Assembly (NCBI GenBank): GCA_934726455.1
Contig: CAKVDS010000001.1
Location: 62,001 to 126,000 of the forward strand
Direction: 5' to 3'
Source: an uncultured Bacteroidales bacterium
GTDB lineage: Bacteria; Bacteroidota; Bacteroidia; Bacteroidales; UBA932
Length of the DNA stretch: 64,000 nt
Positions 18,430 to 26,124 of this stretch are shown here, one piece after another. The notes under the pieces were generated by a model. It had not been told where the DNA came from and searched no databases. It saw only the letters and a list, made by a program, of their open reading frames with translations. The number at the start of each line of letters is the position of its first letter. Within the stretch, counting starts at the first letter, position 1. The position numbers and the translations under genes are program-made.

Positions 18430-18506
18430 GTGCGCACAAGACGCCTTTTTGCGCACGTGGATTTATGGAATCTCGCGCGGTGCGTGGAAACGCCCCTGGT
18501 GCGCAC
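18430..18506 (+). repeat. three copies of TGCGCAC in a non-coding spacer
   Basis: GTGCGCAC occurs at 18430-18437 and 18499-18506, and TGCGCAC at 18450-18456, all within 77 bases of an otherwise featureless spacer between the pnp terminators and the tRNA terminator. TGCGCAcaa...TGCGCA forms an inverted-repeat pair like the palindromes seen upstream of the AAA ATPase genes in this window. No gene follows it, so it may be a relic. Confidence 0.4.
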
Positions 18507-18559
18507 GATTTTTCACTAGAACCTGCCAAGATACCACAGTTGGCAAATCCTCAGGCTAC

Positions 18560-18590
18560 AAAAAAGGTCGGCTGATTTTCAGCCGACCTT
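18560..18590 (-). terminator. terminator of the initiator tRNA gene
   Basis: On the minus strand AAGGTCGGCTGA pairs with TCAGCCGACCTT across a 3-base loop and runs into a T-tract. It lies just after the 3' end of the tRNA gene. Confidence 0.82.
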
Positions 18591-18595
18591 CTCAT

Positions 18596-18671
18596 TGGTA
18601 GCGGGGAGAGGACTCGAACCTCTGGCCTCCGGGTTATGAGCCCGACGAGCTACCAACTGCTCTACCCCGCG
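18596..18671 (-). tRNA. initiator tRNA-fMet (CAT)
   Basis: The 76-base cloverleaf on the minus strand begins CGCGGGG, has anticodon CAT in the loop CTCATAA, and encodes its own CCA end. Three consecutive G:C pairs in the anticodon stem (GGG...CCC) and the unpaired first base (C1 opposite T72) mark it as initiator rather than elongator tRNA-Met. It has a dedicated terminator downstream. Confidence 0.95.
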
Positions 18672-18722
18672 ATGTTTGTGAATGCAAAGGTAGGGCGTAA
18701 TTTTTTAAAAAGCAAATTTTTC

Positions 18723-20465
18723 TCAATGCACTTCAATCTGGGTGTCCATTCTCGCCAGCACTTTGGCTTCTGTGCAGTCTTTGAGGCGGCCGAGAAGCGC
18801 ACTTTCTTCTGAAGAACCGTAGAACATCTCAAGGACTTTTTCCATCATCGTCTGCGGACGCGGATAACCGCAGACGCTCCAGTTGCCGAGATCCGGATCC
18901 CCGGCTATTGAAGCTGCGTAATTTACAGCGTCCTCGAGTGTCCCTATTTCATCGGCCAGTTCGATAGGCAAGGCGTCGGCCCCGGTCCACACGCGGCCCT
19001 GCGCTATCTCGTCCACTCTTGATTTAGAGATGGAGCGGTTCTCGGAAACGATGGAGACGAAGCGGTCATATATGGTCTCGATGGATCTTGTCATATAGTT
19101 GAACTCGTTCTGGTCGAACGGCCTCATGAGACCGAACATGTCCCCGTGCTTGTGCGAGTTTACGCTCTCAACTCCTACATGAAGTACATCCTTGGCTGTC
19201 TTGGAGAAGTCCGGAATCATGCCGAACACTCCTATGGAGCCGGTGAGTGTGGTGGCGTCAGTGAAAATGACATTGCTCCCGTTTGAAATCCAGTATCCGC
19301 CTGAAGCTGCATATTCACCGTATGAAGCCACGACCGGTTTGTCCTTTTGCAAAAGGTCGAGCTCATTTTTAATCTTCTCTGAAGCGAGTACGCTCCCGCC
19401 TGGGGAATTCACGCGGAGAACAACCGCCTTGACGGTTGAATCGGCCCTGACTCCTGCTATTATGGATGCGAACCTGTCTCCGGCAACGGCTGTCTTCTGA
19501 CTTCCGTCAATGATTTCGCCATCGGCATAGATGATGGCGATCTGCTGTTTGGGGTTGAACGGCGGCACCAAGTTGGCCACGTAGTCGGCAAACGGGATAA
19601 GGCTGACTTCGTCGAAACTGTCCTTTACCGCCAATACGGCCAGCTTGTCTTCAAGCTCGTTTTTTGTCAGAAGTTCATCCACAAGGCCGCACTCCACGAA
19701 ATCTTGTGGCAGGTTGAGTTTCAAGTTGTTGATGGCATCGTCAAGAGCCTCGACGGAGATCTCCCTGCTCTGGGAGATGCCCTCGGCTATGCTCTCCCAC
19801 ATGGAATCCACGACGCGTTGATTCTGCTCCCTGTTTTCCGGACTTGATTTGGATTTTGTGTACATCTCGCCTGCTGACTTGTATTTCCCGTGTCTTATCA
19901 GCTGGACATTGACACCGAGACGGCCGAGAAGGTCGCCAAGGAAAATCATCTGGCTTGAGACGCCGGTGATAGGGACTGTCCCGCCGATATGTGATGTCAT
20001 GTAGACCTTGTCGGCCACGGAGGCGAGGTAATACCCTCCGGTGGTCGGAGCTTCGATATATGACACGACCGGCTTGCCGCTGCTCTCCCTGAAATTCGCG
20101 AGGGACTTGCGGATCTCTTCAAGGGATGCGATCCCGCTCGCCGAGCCGTCGGTTTTGAGATATATGTATTGCACCGCCGGGTCTGATGCCGCAGAGTTGA
20201 TGGCCTGTACGGCATCCCAGATCCCGATGGTCTGCACGTCTCCGCTTCCGCTGATGGAGGAGAGAGGGTTGGACTCCTGGCTCTGTTCGCTGAGCACGAA
20301 CTTGGACATGTCCATCACGAGCACACCTGACTTGGGAAGAACCGGAGTGGCGCTGCCTGCCGCGAGAAGCGCTCCGAGCATTCCGAAGCCGAGGAGGAAT
20401 ATCAGCACTCCCATAATGACCAGGCCGCAGATTACGGCCAGAGTCATCTTTACAAAATCTTTCAT
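18723..20465 (-). CDS. sppA: signal peptide peptidase SppA, 67K type
   Basis: This 580-residue membrane serine protease digests cleaved signal peptides and membrane proteins. I start at MKDFVKMTLA, which puts one membrane helix at residues 9-36; an upstream in-frame extension overlaps the promoter. The protein is a tandem of two ClpP-like domains. Lys196 in GKYKSAGE and Ser388 in YGEYAASGGYWIS correspond to the Lys/Ser dyad known from E. coli SppA. Length and both domains are normal for the long form. It is transcribed divergently from hisS out of a 54-base gap. Confidence 0.93.
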   Translation of the reverse strand: MKDFVKMTLAVICGLVIMGVLIFLLGFGMLGALLAAGSATPVLPKSGVLVMDMSKFVLSEQSQESNPLSSISGSGDVQTIGIWDAVQAINSAASDPAVQYIYLKTDGSASGIASLEEIRKSLANFRESSGKPVVSYIEAPTTGGYYLASVADKVYMTSHIGGTVPITGVSSQMIFLGDLLGRLGVNVQLIRHGKYKSAGEMYTKSKSSPENREQNQRVVDSMWESIAEGISQSREISVEALDDAINNLKLNLPQDFVECGLVDELLTKNELEDKLAVLAVKDSFDEVSLIPFADYVANLVPPFNPKQQIAIIYADGEIIDGSQKTAVAGDRFASIIAGVRADSTVKAVVLRVNSPGGSVLASEKIKNELDLLQKDKPVVASYGEYAASGGYWISNGSNVIFTDATTLTGSIGVFGMIPDFSKTAKDVLHVGVESVNSHKHGDMFGLMRPFDQNEFNYMTRSIETIYDRFVSIVSENRSISKSRVDEIAQGRVWTGADALPIELADEIGTLEDAVNYAASIAGDPDLGNWSVCGYPRPQTMMEKVLEMFYGSSEESALLGRLKDCTEAKVLARMDTQIEVH

Positions 20466-20489
20466 CGTGTAAATAAGTGTAAATTTTGT

Positions 20490-20520
20490 CAAAAGTAGTA
20501 AATTCGCGAGATAAAACAAA
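20490..20520 (-). promoter_or_regulatory. promoter of sppA, overlapping the hisS start
   Basis: On the minus strand TTTG (20520-20517) is followed by 19 bases and TACTTTTG (20497-20490), a full match to the Bacteroidetes consensus. The -33 box touches the first codon of hisS, so the two genes share a very compact control region. Confidence 0.75.
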
Positions 20521-21884
20521 TGTCTATGGCACAGAAACCTTCAATCCCAAAGGGTACCAGGGATTTCGGGCAGCGCGAGATGGCTGCGCGGAACTATATT
20601 TTCGACACCATCCGTGCAGTGTTCCGCACATACGGTTATTCACAGATAGAGACTCCGGCTATGGAGAATCTCTCCACCCTGCTCGGCAAATATGGTGAGG
20701 AGGGGGACAAGCTGCTTTTCCGGATACTCAATTCGGGAGACGCTTTCTCCGGTGTGGACTTCGACAAACCGCTCACTCCCCAGGTGTGTGAGAAAGGACT
20801 CCGTTACGACCTGACGGTGCCGTTCGCCCGTTATGTGGTGCAGCACCGTGATGAACTGTCATTCCCGTTCAAGCGTTTCCAGATACAGCCGGTGTGGAGG
20901 GCTGACCGTCCGCAGAAAGGACGTTACCGTGAGTTCTACCAGTGTGATGTGGACGCTATCGGAAGCAAGAGCCAGCTCTGCGAACTTGAACTTGTGCAGA
21001 TAGTTGACAAGGTGTTTGAGAAACTCGGTGTCCGTGTGCTTCTGAAAATCAACAACCGCAAGGTTCTTACCGGTCTGGCCGAAATCTGCGGATTCCCCGA
21101 CAAGGTGGTGGACATCACCGTGGCCATAGACAAACTCGACAAGATAGGGCTCGATGCTGTCAAGGAGGAGATGCTCTCAAAGGGGCTCTCGCCAGAGGCC
21201 GTGGAGATGCTGGAGCCTGTGCTTACCCTTAGCGGCAGCACGACGGAAAAGATCGCCGTGATGCGTTCCATGATGGGTTCTTCTCCGACCGGATTGAAGG
21301 GATTGGATGAGCTTGAAGAACTGTTCGGATATGTCGATGCGGCCGGAATCGGAATCCCTGTCGAGTTGGATCTTTCCCTCGCCCGCGGTCTCAACTATTA
21401 TACCGGAGCCATATTTGAGGTCAAGGCCCTCGACTGGCAGATCGGAAGTATCTGCGGAGGCGGACGTTATGATAATCTTACCGGTATTTTCGGCCTGCCG
21501 GACATGTCCGGTGTCGGGATCAGCTTCGGGGCGGATCGCATATACGACGTGCTCATGGGGCTGGACAAATTCCCGGAGAATCTGCGCAGCAGCACCACCG
21601 TGCTCTTTGCCAACATGGGGCCGGAAGAGTTGAAGTACATTCTTCCTGTGGCTTCGGCACTGCGCTCGGAGGGTATCGCCGCCGAAATCTATCCTGATCA
21701 GGCAAAACTCAAGAAGCAGTTTGAATACGCAGACCGCAAGTTTATCCCTTTCATCTCAATCAACGGCGGCTCCGAGGCTGAAGCCGGAGTGGTTAACATC
21801 AAGAACCTCTCTTCCGGCGAGCAGAAGAGCTTCCCGAAAGACGACATCAATGGCATGAGGGAGTTTCTGCTGCCAGGGGTATAA
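20520..21884 (+). CDS. hisS: histidyl-tRNA synthetase
   Basis: This 454-residue class II synthetase charges tRNA-His. It has motif 1 (KGTRDFGQREMAARNYIF region), motif 2 around RYVVQHRDELSFPFKRFQIQ and QKGRYREFYQCDVD, and the HisRS-specific LARGLNYYTGAIFEV and GGGRYDNLTGIFG segments. Motif 3 (GVGISFGADRIYDVL) and a C-terminal anticodon-binding domain follow. The start could be the first ATG at 20520 or the second at 20526 (MAQKPSIPKGTRDF); both are plausible. The gene stands alone between sppA and the accessory island that begins just after it. Confidence 0.96.
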   Translation: MSMAQKPSIPKGTRDFGQREMAARNYIFDTIRAVFRTYGYSQIETPAMENLSTLLGKYGEEGDKLLFRILNSGDAFSGVDFDKPLTPQVCEKGLRYDLTVPFARYVVQHRDELSFPFKRFQIQPVWRADRPQKGRYREFYQCDVDAIGSKSQLCELELVQIVDKVFEKLGVRVLLKINNRKVLTGLAEICGFPDKVVDITVAIDKLDKIGLDAVKEEMLSKGLSPEAVEMLEPVLTLSGSTTEKIAVMRSMMGSSPTGLKGLDELEELFGYVDAAGIGIPVELDLSLARGLNYYTGAIFEVKALDWQIGSICGGGRYDNLTGIFGLPDMSGVGISFGADRIYDVLMGLDKFPENLRSSTTVLFANMGPEELKYILPVASALRSEGIAAEIYPDQAKLKKQFEYADRKFIPFISINGGSEAEAGVVNIKNLSSGEQKSFPKDDINGMREFLLPGV

Positions 21885-21981
21885 CCGTTGCTTCTGGCAC
21901 GTGAGCTTGCAACGCGGTGACAGACAGTTGGATATCGGTGGCGGATAAGTGCTTGATATCCAACGAGAAGATAATGTAGCT

Positions 21982-22013
21982 CCTCCTTGGACAAGAGGAG
22001 GATAAGTTTTTAA
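21982..22013 (+). terminator. probable terminator of hisS within a 374-base spacer
   Basis: The spacer 21885-22258 holds no convincing gene. It contains an inverted repeat TTGGATATC...GATATCCAA (about 21930-21965) and this hairpin (CCTCCT / AGGAGG), followed by ATAAGTTTTT. The spacer also marks the junction between core genes and the A+T-richer island. Confidence 0.5.
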
Positions 22014-22162
22014 AAGGCTTATTCTCAGGCTGTTATCTGCCACCGGCTTCGTGTTTCTCATTCGTCCCCTATTTCAACTGGGAGTGGGTTATCTACTGCG
22101 CTTTGTTTTTTGCAATTCTATAGGTTTCTCAATGTTGTGTATTCGTACGGTTCTTAGGGCCT

Positions 22163-22193
22163 TTTGAAAACCGGTTAGGTTTCTGTATATTTG
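22163..22193 (+). promoter_or_regulatory. promoter of the methyltransferase/nuclease locus
   Basis: TTTG at 22163-22166, 19 bases, then TATATTTG at 22186-22193 is a full match to the Bacteroidetes promoter. It lies 65 bases before the methyltransferase ATG. Confidence 0.78.
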
Positions 22194-22258
22194 CCAAGAC
22201 TAGAAGGATGTACCGAAGCATTGGGGATACGATTGTAATATCATAAAAGACAAAGGCG

Positions 22259-23386
22259 ATGGCTAACAGTAGTTTGAGTGCGGCAAAAACCACAAAGAAT
22301 GATGAATTCTACACGCAATACGCTGACATACAAAAGGAGGTAAACGCCTATATTGAATATGACAAGGATGTATTTCGTGACAAGACCGTCCTGTTGCCTT
22401 GTGATGACCCGGAGCAGAGCAATTTCACAAAGTTCTTCGCTCAGAATTTTGAGCGTTATGGATTGAAGAGATTGATATCTACGAGTTATGCAAGAAACAG
22501 CAAAAAGTCCAAGTATGGCATCGACACTTACCCCTCTTTGTTTGAAGAGGAATCTCCGATTTATGATGCGGACAAGTCCAAAAGCCACGGCAGGATATTC
22601 ATTCTTGACAGGACTGATGTGACTGGAGACGGACGTGTTGACTACGATGATTTGACTTGGGAATATCTTGATGGTGACGGTGATTTCCGTTCTGATGAGG
22701 TCAAGCATCTAAGGGACGAGGCTGATGTGATAGTAACCAACCCTCCGTTCAGTATGTTCAGAGAGTTTCTTGCATGGGTAGTTGAGGCTCATAAGAAGTT
22801 CCTTGTAATCGGGAATATGAATGCCATAACCTATAAGGAGGTGTTCCCGTTGATTAGGGAGAACAAGATATGGCTGGGTTATGGCTTTAGTCATGGAAAT
22901 GCCTATTTTGGTATTCCTGAAAGTGCATCCACGGAATATGCTTCCGGTGTATATGATGAAAATACAAAGTTGGTTAAATTTCGTAATTGCTGCTGGTTCA
23001 CCAATCTTGACCACGGCAGAAGACACCAGCCTTTGTCGTTGATGACGATGGCGGACAATCTGAAATTCAGTCGGCATAAGGAAATACGTGGCAAGGAGGC
23101 TTACGACCACTATGACAATTATGATGCGATAGAAGTGCCGTATACCGATGCGATTCCAAGCGACTACACTGAGTGTCTTGGGGTTCCTGTCAGTTTCTTG
23201 GATAAGTATTGCCCTTTTCAGTACAAAATCATAGGTGCGACAGAAAGTGAGGGGAAAGGATTTTCAGCAGGATTGTGGAATCCGGAAAGTGGAATATCAC
23301 AGGCGACCATTAGGGGAAACAAGGTTTATAAACGGCTGTTTATCAAGAAGTTAGCAGAAGAGAGAGAGAGAGAGAGAGAGCTATAG
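22259..23386 (+). CDS. EcoRI-family adenine-specific DNA methyltransferase, ending in an (AG)n tract
   Basis: This 375-residue protein matches the EcoRI-type N6-adenine methylase family. Visible segments are KNDEFYTQYADIQKE, CDDPEQSNFTKFFAQNFE, VIVTNPPFSMFREFL (catalytic NPPF at 161-164), GNMNAITYKEVFPLI, CCWFTNLDHGRRH, DNYDAIEVPYTDAIPSDY and the C-terminal GVPVSFLDKYCPFQYKIIG. The last codons lie in eleven AG dinucleotides and read ERERERE-L-stop. One extra AG (or loss of two) would remove this stop and join the frame to 23391-23669, which encodes a second copy of the C-terminal module; the fusion would be 470 residues. It should protect DNA from the DUF262-HNH nuclease encoded just downstream. 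Confidence 0.88.
   Translation: MANSSLSAAKTTKNDEFYTQYADIQKEVNAYIEYDKDVFRDKTVLLPCDDPEQSNFTKFFAQNFERYGLKRLISTSYARNSKKSKYGIDTYPSLFEEESPIYDADKSKSHGRIFILDRTDVTGDGRVDYDDLTWEYLDGDGDFRSDEVKHLRDEADVIVTNPPFSMFREFLAWVVEAHKKFLVIGNMNAITYKEVFPLIRENKIWLGYGFSHGNAYFGIPESASTEYASGVYDENTKLVKFRNCCWFTNLDHGRRHQPLSLMTMADNLKFSRHKEIRGKEAYDHYDNYDAIEVPYTDAIPSDYTECLGVPVSFLDKYCPFQYKIIGATESEGKGFSAGLWNPESGISQATIRGNKVYKRLFIKKLAEEREREREL
23359..23380 (+). repeat. (AG)11 simple sequence repeat, putative phase-variation tract
   Basis: Eleven uninterrupted AG units lie inside the final codons of the methyltransferase gene. In the present length the frame stops at TAG 23384. A length of 12 units reads through AGC TAT AGA AGA into the ATG at 23391 without a stop. 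A length of 13 stops at TGA 23392. So one register in three gives the long product. Confidence 0.85.
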
Positions 23387-23390
23387 AAGA

Positions 23391-23669
23391 ATGATCGATG
23401 CTATTGTAAAAATGGGCATCGCACCGGAAGAGATAACGTATTACTCCGGAATCATGGGTGTCCCGATATCATTTCTTGACAAGTACTGTCCGGAGCAGTT
23501 TGAGATAATCGGACAAACACAAGGAGATTCAGGAAAGGAACTTGGCTTGAAACCGTTTGACAGAGCCTTGAGAGAATTGAATAGCGGATTGAGAGATGGG
23601 CAATTGTATTATATGGAGAATGGTTTACCAATAAAACCTTATGCACGAGTGTTGATAAGAAAAATCTAA
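23391..23669 (+). CDS. detached second C-terminal module of the EcoRI-type methyltransferase
   Basis: This 92-codon frame encodes GIMGVPISFLDKYCPEQFEIIG followed by a variable stretch and PYARVLIRKI. That is the C-terminal module of EcoRI-family methylases and parallels GVPVSFLDKYCPFQYKIIG at the end of the gene upstream. It has no N-terminal or NPPF domain, so it cannot be a methylase alone. It begins five bases after the upstream stop, in the +1 frame, and would be fused to it by a 2-base gain in the (AG)n tract. Alternatives are a separately translated subunit or the relic of a second methylase. The two modules differ clearly in sequence, so this is not a recent duplicate. Confidence 0.6.
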   Translation: MIDAIVKMGIAPEEITYYSGIMGVPISFLDKYCPEQFEIIGQTQGDSGKELGLKPFDRALRELNSGLRDGQLYYMENGLPIKPYARVLIRKI

Positions 23670-23675
23670 GTTAAT

Positions 23676-24839
23676 ATGAAAACCACATTGCGCACAGACA
23701 TAACGATAGCCGACATCTGTAAGGATTTCGACTATAATGAATATGAGGGGAAAGGACTTTTCGGGCTCGCTGGCAATCTTGTTATCCAACCCGAATATCA
23801 ACGGAACTATATCTATGCTGACGGCAAGAAAGATGTGGCTGTCATTCAATCCGTTTTGAATGGTTATCCTCTTGGGCTGATATATTTTAATACGGTCGGT
23901 GATGGAAAATTCGAAGTGTTGGATGGTCAGCAGAGAATAACATCCTTGGGTCGTTTCCTTATTGATAAATTTCCTATAACTGGCAGTAATGGCATACCTC
24001 AGTATTTCTCCAGTCTCCCTAAAGACAAGCAAGAACTCATCCTTGAAACCAAACTTCTTATTTATGAGTGTGAGGGCGTGGAGAGTGAGATTAAGGAGTG
24101 GTTCAGAACCATCAATATCGCAGGCATTCCTCTGAATGAGCAGGAACTTCTGAATGCAATCTATTCTGGCCCTTTTGTGACATTATGCAAAGAAGAATTC
24201 AGTAATAGCCAGAACTCCCACATTCAAAAGTGGAGCAGTTATCTTAATGGCGACCCAAAACGTCAGGATTTTCTTGCCACGGCTCTTGATTGGGTCAGCA
24301 AAGGAAAGGTCGAAGACTATATGGGCCGACACCGTTACGATACTGGCATCAGCGAAATTAAAACCTATTTCAATACTGTCATTGATTGGGTTTCAAGAGT
24401 GTTCAAGGATGTGGAGAATGAAATGAAAGGGCTTCCTTGGGGGCAGTATTATGAGAAGTACCATACTAATCCGTATTCTTCGGAATATGTGTCGGGACGT
24501 GTCCATGCATTGTATGCAGATCCTTATGTCAAGAACCGCAAGGGAATATTCGAGTTCATCCTTGGTGGGGAGACGGAGACAAGGCTTCTTGATGTCCGTG
24601 TTTTTGATGAAGCGACCAAAAGGAGCGTGTATGACAATCAAACCGCTAAAGCTAAAGAAGATGGAGTCTCCAACTGCCCATTATGTGCCATAGGGCCTGG
24701 TTCCAACCGTACACGAATTTACAAGCTGAATGAAATGGATGCCGACCACGTTACCGCTTGGTCAAAGAACGGAGAGACCGACATCAGCAATTGCCAAATG
24801 CTCTGCAAGAGCCACAACAGGGCGAAAGGCAACAGGTAG
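23676..24839 (+). CDS. DUF262 (GmrSD N-terminal-like) protein with HNH nuclease domain, probable restriction endonuclease
   Basis: This 387-residue protein joins a DUF262 domain to an HNH domain. The DUF262 part has IQPEYQRNYIY (near 37-47) and the hallmark DGQQR at 83-87 (EVLDGQQRITSLG). The C-terminal HNH has CPLC (334-337), DADHV with His358, and NCQMLCKSHN with Cys373, Cys377, His380 and Asn381, a zinc-bound beta-beta-alpha metal nuclease. DUF262 proteins can hydrolyse nucleotides in GmrSD-type type IV systems. Here the gene starts 6 bases after the methylase module, so I infer it is the restriction partner of the EcoRI-type methylase. Cleavage specificity is unknown. Confidence 0.82.
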   Translation: MKTTLRTDITIADICKDFDYNEYEGKGLFGLAGNLVIQPEYQRNYIYADGKKDVAVIQSVLNGYPLGLIYFNTVGDGKFEVLDGQQRITSLGRFLIDKFPITGSNGIPQYFSSLPKDKQELILETKLLIYECEGVESEIKEWFRTINIAGIPLNEQELLNAIYSGPFVTLCKEEFSNSQNSHIQKWSSYLNGDPKRQDFLATALDWVSKGKVEDYMGRHRYDTGISEIKTYFNTVIDWVSRVFKDVENEMKGLPWGQYYEKYHTNPYSSEYVSGRVHALYADPYVKNRKGIFEFILGGETETRLLDVRVFDEATKRSVYDNQTAKAKEDGVSNCPLCAIGPGSNRTRIYKLNEMDADHVTAWSKNGETDISNCQMLCKSHNRAKGNR

Positions 24840-24894
24840 TATGCACTTTTTTTTGTGCAGTTTTTGCTAAAATATGCACTTTTTTTTGTGCAGT
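24840..24894 (+). promoter_or_regulatory. duplicated palindrome upstream of the AAA/DUF4143 ATPase
   Basis: A 22-base sequence containing TGCAC-T8-GTGCA occurs twice and identically (24840-24861 and 24873-24894), with a period of 33 bases, about three helical turns. Copy two sits where the -33 region should be for the TATATTTG box at 24899. This looks like an operator pair. Similar palindromes precede the other two AAA ATPase genes in the window. Confidence 0.6.
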
Positions 24895-24898
24895 GTAT

Positions 24899-24906
24899 TA
24901 TATTTG
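24899..24906 (+). promoter_or_regulatory. -7 box for the AAA/DUF4143 ATPase gene
   Basis: TATATTTG matches TAnnTTTG exactly and is 19 bases before the ATG at 24926. No good TTTG lies at the right distance; the palindrome occupies that place. Confidence 0.6.
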
Positions 24907-24925
24907 CAAAAAATGATGACTTTTG

Positions 24926-26104
24926 ATGGAAGGCTTATACAATACGTTTCGCATTAAACTTGCACTCACGCCGATGGCTTATCTGCGCAGTTTCCACGAG
25001 CAGGTGAATTGGAAGAGCCGTCTGGTCTGCATCATGGGACAGAAAGGTGTCGGGAAGTCCACTATGATTCTTCAACATATCAAGAAGTATGACAACCCTG
25101 AGGAGACGCTGTACGTGACAGCGGACAATATGTATTTTGCCGGGCACACTCTCTATGAACTTGCCGGGATGTTTTTCGCTCAAGGCGGGAAGCGCTTGTA
25201 CATAGATGAGATACATAAGTACAAGGGATGGTCAACAGAAATAAAAAACATCTACGATGATTTTCCTACGCTTTGTGTGGTATATTCCGGGAGCAGCCTG
25301 TTGGCACTGAAGAGAGGAAACAAAGCGGACCTCAGCAGACGCAGCGTCCCTTATGAAATGCCTGGACTTTCTTTCAGGGAATATCTTAATATCCGCAACG
25401 GATGGAGTCTTAAGACCTCTGCTCTTGAAGAAATCCTGCATGGGAAAGTCGATTTTCCTGAAGGAGAACATCGTCCCCTTAAATATTACAAAGAATATTG
25501 CAGGCATGGATTTTACCCTTTTTTCAAAGAGGGGGATGCCGAAATACGTCTGCAGAATGCGATTCTGGCCACTGTGGAAGATGATATCCCGGACTATGCG
25601 GATATGACCGTCGCGTCAGCTGTAAAGCTTAAGAAGCTGATGTATATTCTGGCAAAGAGTGTCCCGTTCAAACCCAGTAATGACACGCTTGGACGTGACC
25701 TCGGGATCAGCCGGAACGTCGTGCCTGATTACATAAGTTATCTCGAAGCAACGGGTATGTTCAACGCGCTCCGTGAACCGGGCCATAGCGACAGTCTGTT
25801 GGCGAAGACTGAGAAACTGTATTTGGGGAACAGCAATATAGCATATTCATTGTCGGAGGACGGCATCATTGATGACGGCAATATGCGTGAGACCAATTTT
25901 TTGGCCTGGACTAAACAAGTGTGCTCTCCGGTTTCTTCCAAGATATCTGATTTCGAGATAGGGGATGTTACATTCGAAGTCGGCGGCAGGAACAAAAAGT
26001 CCGATCAGATAAAGGATGCTCGGGTCGGTTATCTTGTCAAAGATAATCTTGAGTATGCTTCAGGGCGCTCCATCCCTATATGGATGTTCGGCTTTCTATA
26101 TTGA
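24926..26104 (+). CDS. AAA ATPase of the AAA_14/DUF4143 type
   Basis: This 392-residue protein starts at the ATG giving MEGLYNTFRIKL. The Walker A motif is GQKGVGKST (near 38-46), and Walker B is RLYIDEIHKYKGW (near 90-100). GSSLLAL is a sensor motif. The C-terminal half has a small winged-helix part and a DUF4143 nuclease-like domain (GRDLGISRNVVPDYISYLE, KLYLGNSNIAYSL, DVTFEVGGRNKKSDQI, where E and K could belong to a PD-(D/E)xK-like fold). The family is very common in Bacteroidetes, often solitary, with no settled function; toxin-like or mobile-element roles have been suggested. It lies at the far end of the restriction island and has its own palindromic control region. Confidence 0.85.
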   Translation: MEGLYNTFRIKLALTPMAYLRSFHEQVNWKSRLVCIMGQKGVGKSTMILQHIKKYDNPEETLYVTADNMYFAGHTLYELAGMFFAQGGKRLYIDEIHKYKGWSTEIKNIYDDFPTLCVVYSGSSLLALKRGNKADLSRRSVPYEMPGLSFREYLNIRNGWSLKTSALEEILHGKVDFPEGEHRPLKYYKEYCRHGFYPFFKEGDAEIRLQNAILATVEDDIPDYADMTVASAVKLKKLMYILAKSVPFKPSNDTLGRDLGISRNVVPDYISYLEATGMFNALREPGHSDSLLAKTEKLYLGNSNIAYSLSEDGIIDDGNMRETNFLAWTKQVCSPVSSKISDFEIGDVTFEVGGRNKKSDQIKDARVGYLVKDNLEYASGRSIPIWMFGFLY

Positions 26105-26124
26105 CAAGAAAGAACCGGCTCAAC

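Noticed and set aside
17287..18456. 389-codon open frame antisense to pnp, through its terminators
   Set aside because: It crosses two strong terminators and the repeat tail of pnp; composition is that of a shadow frame.
21885..22258. Insertion-sequence end or attachment site next to the island
   Set aside because: Inverted repeats are present, but I found no transposase, integrase, target duplication or tRNA at this junction.
23359..23380. (AG)11 as a sequencing error
   Set aside because: Cannot be excluded from one sequence, but the tract lies exactly where a 2-base change would join two homologous modules, which makes a biological role more likely.
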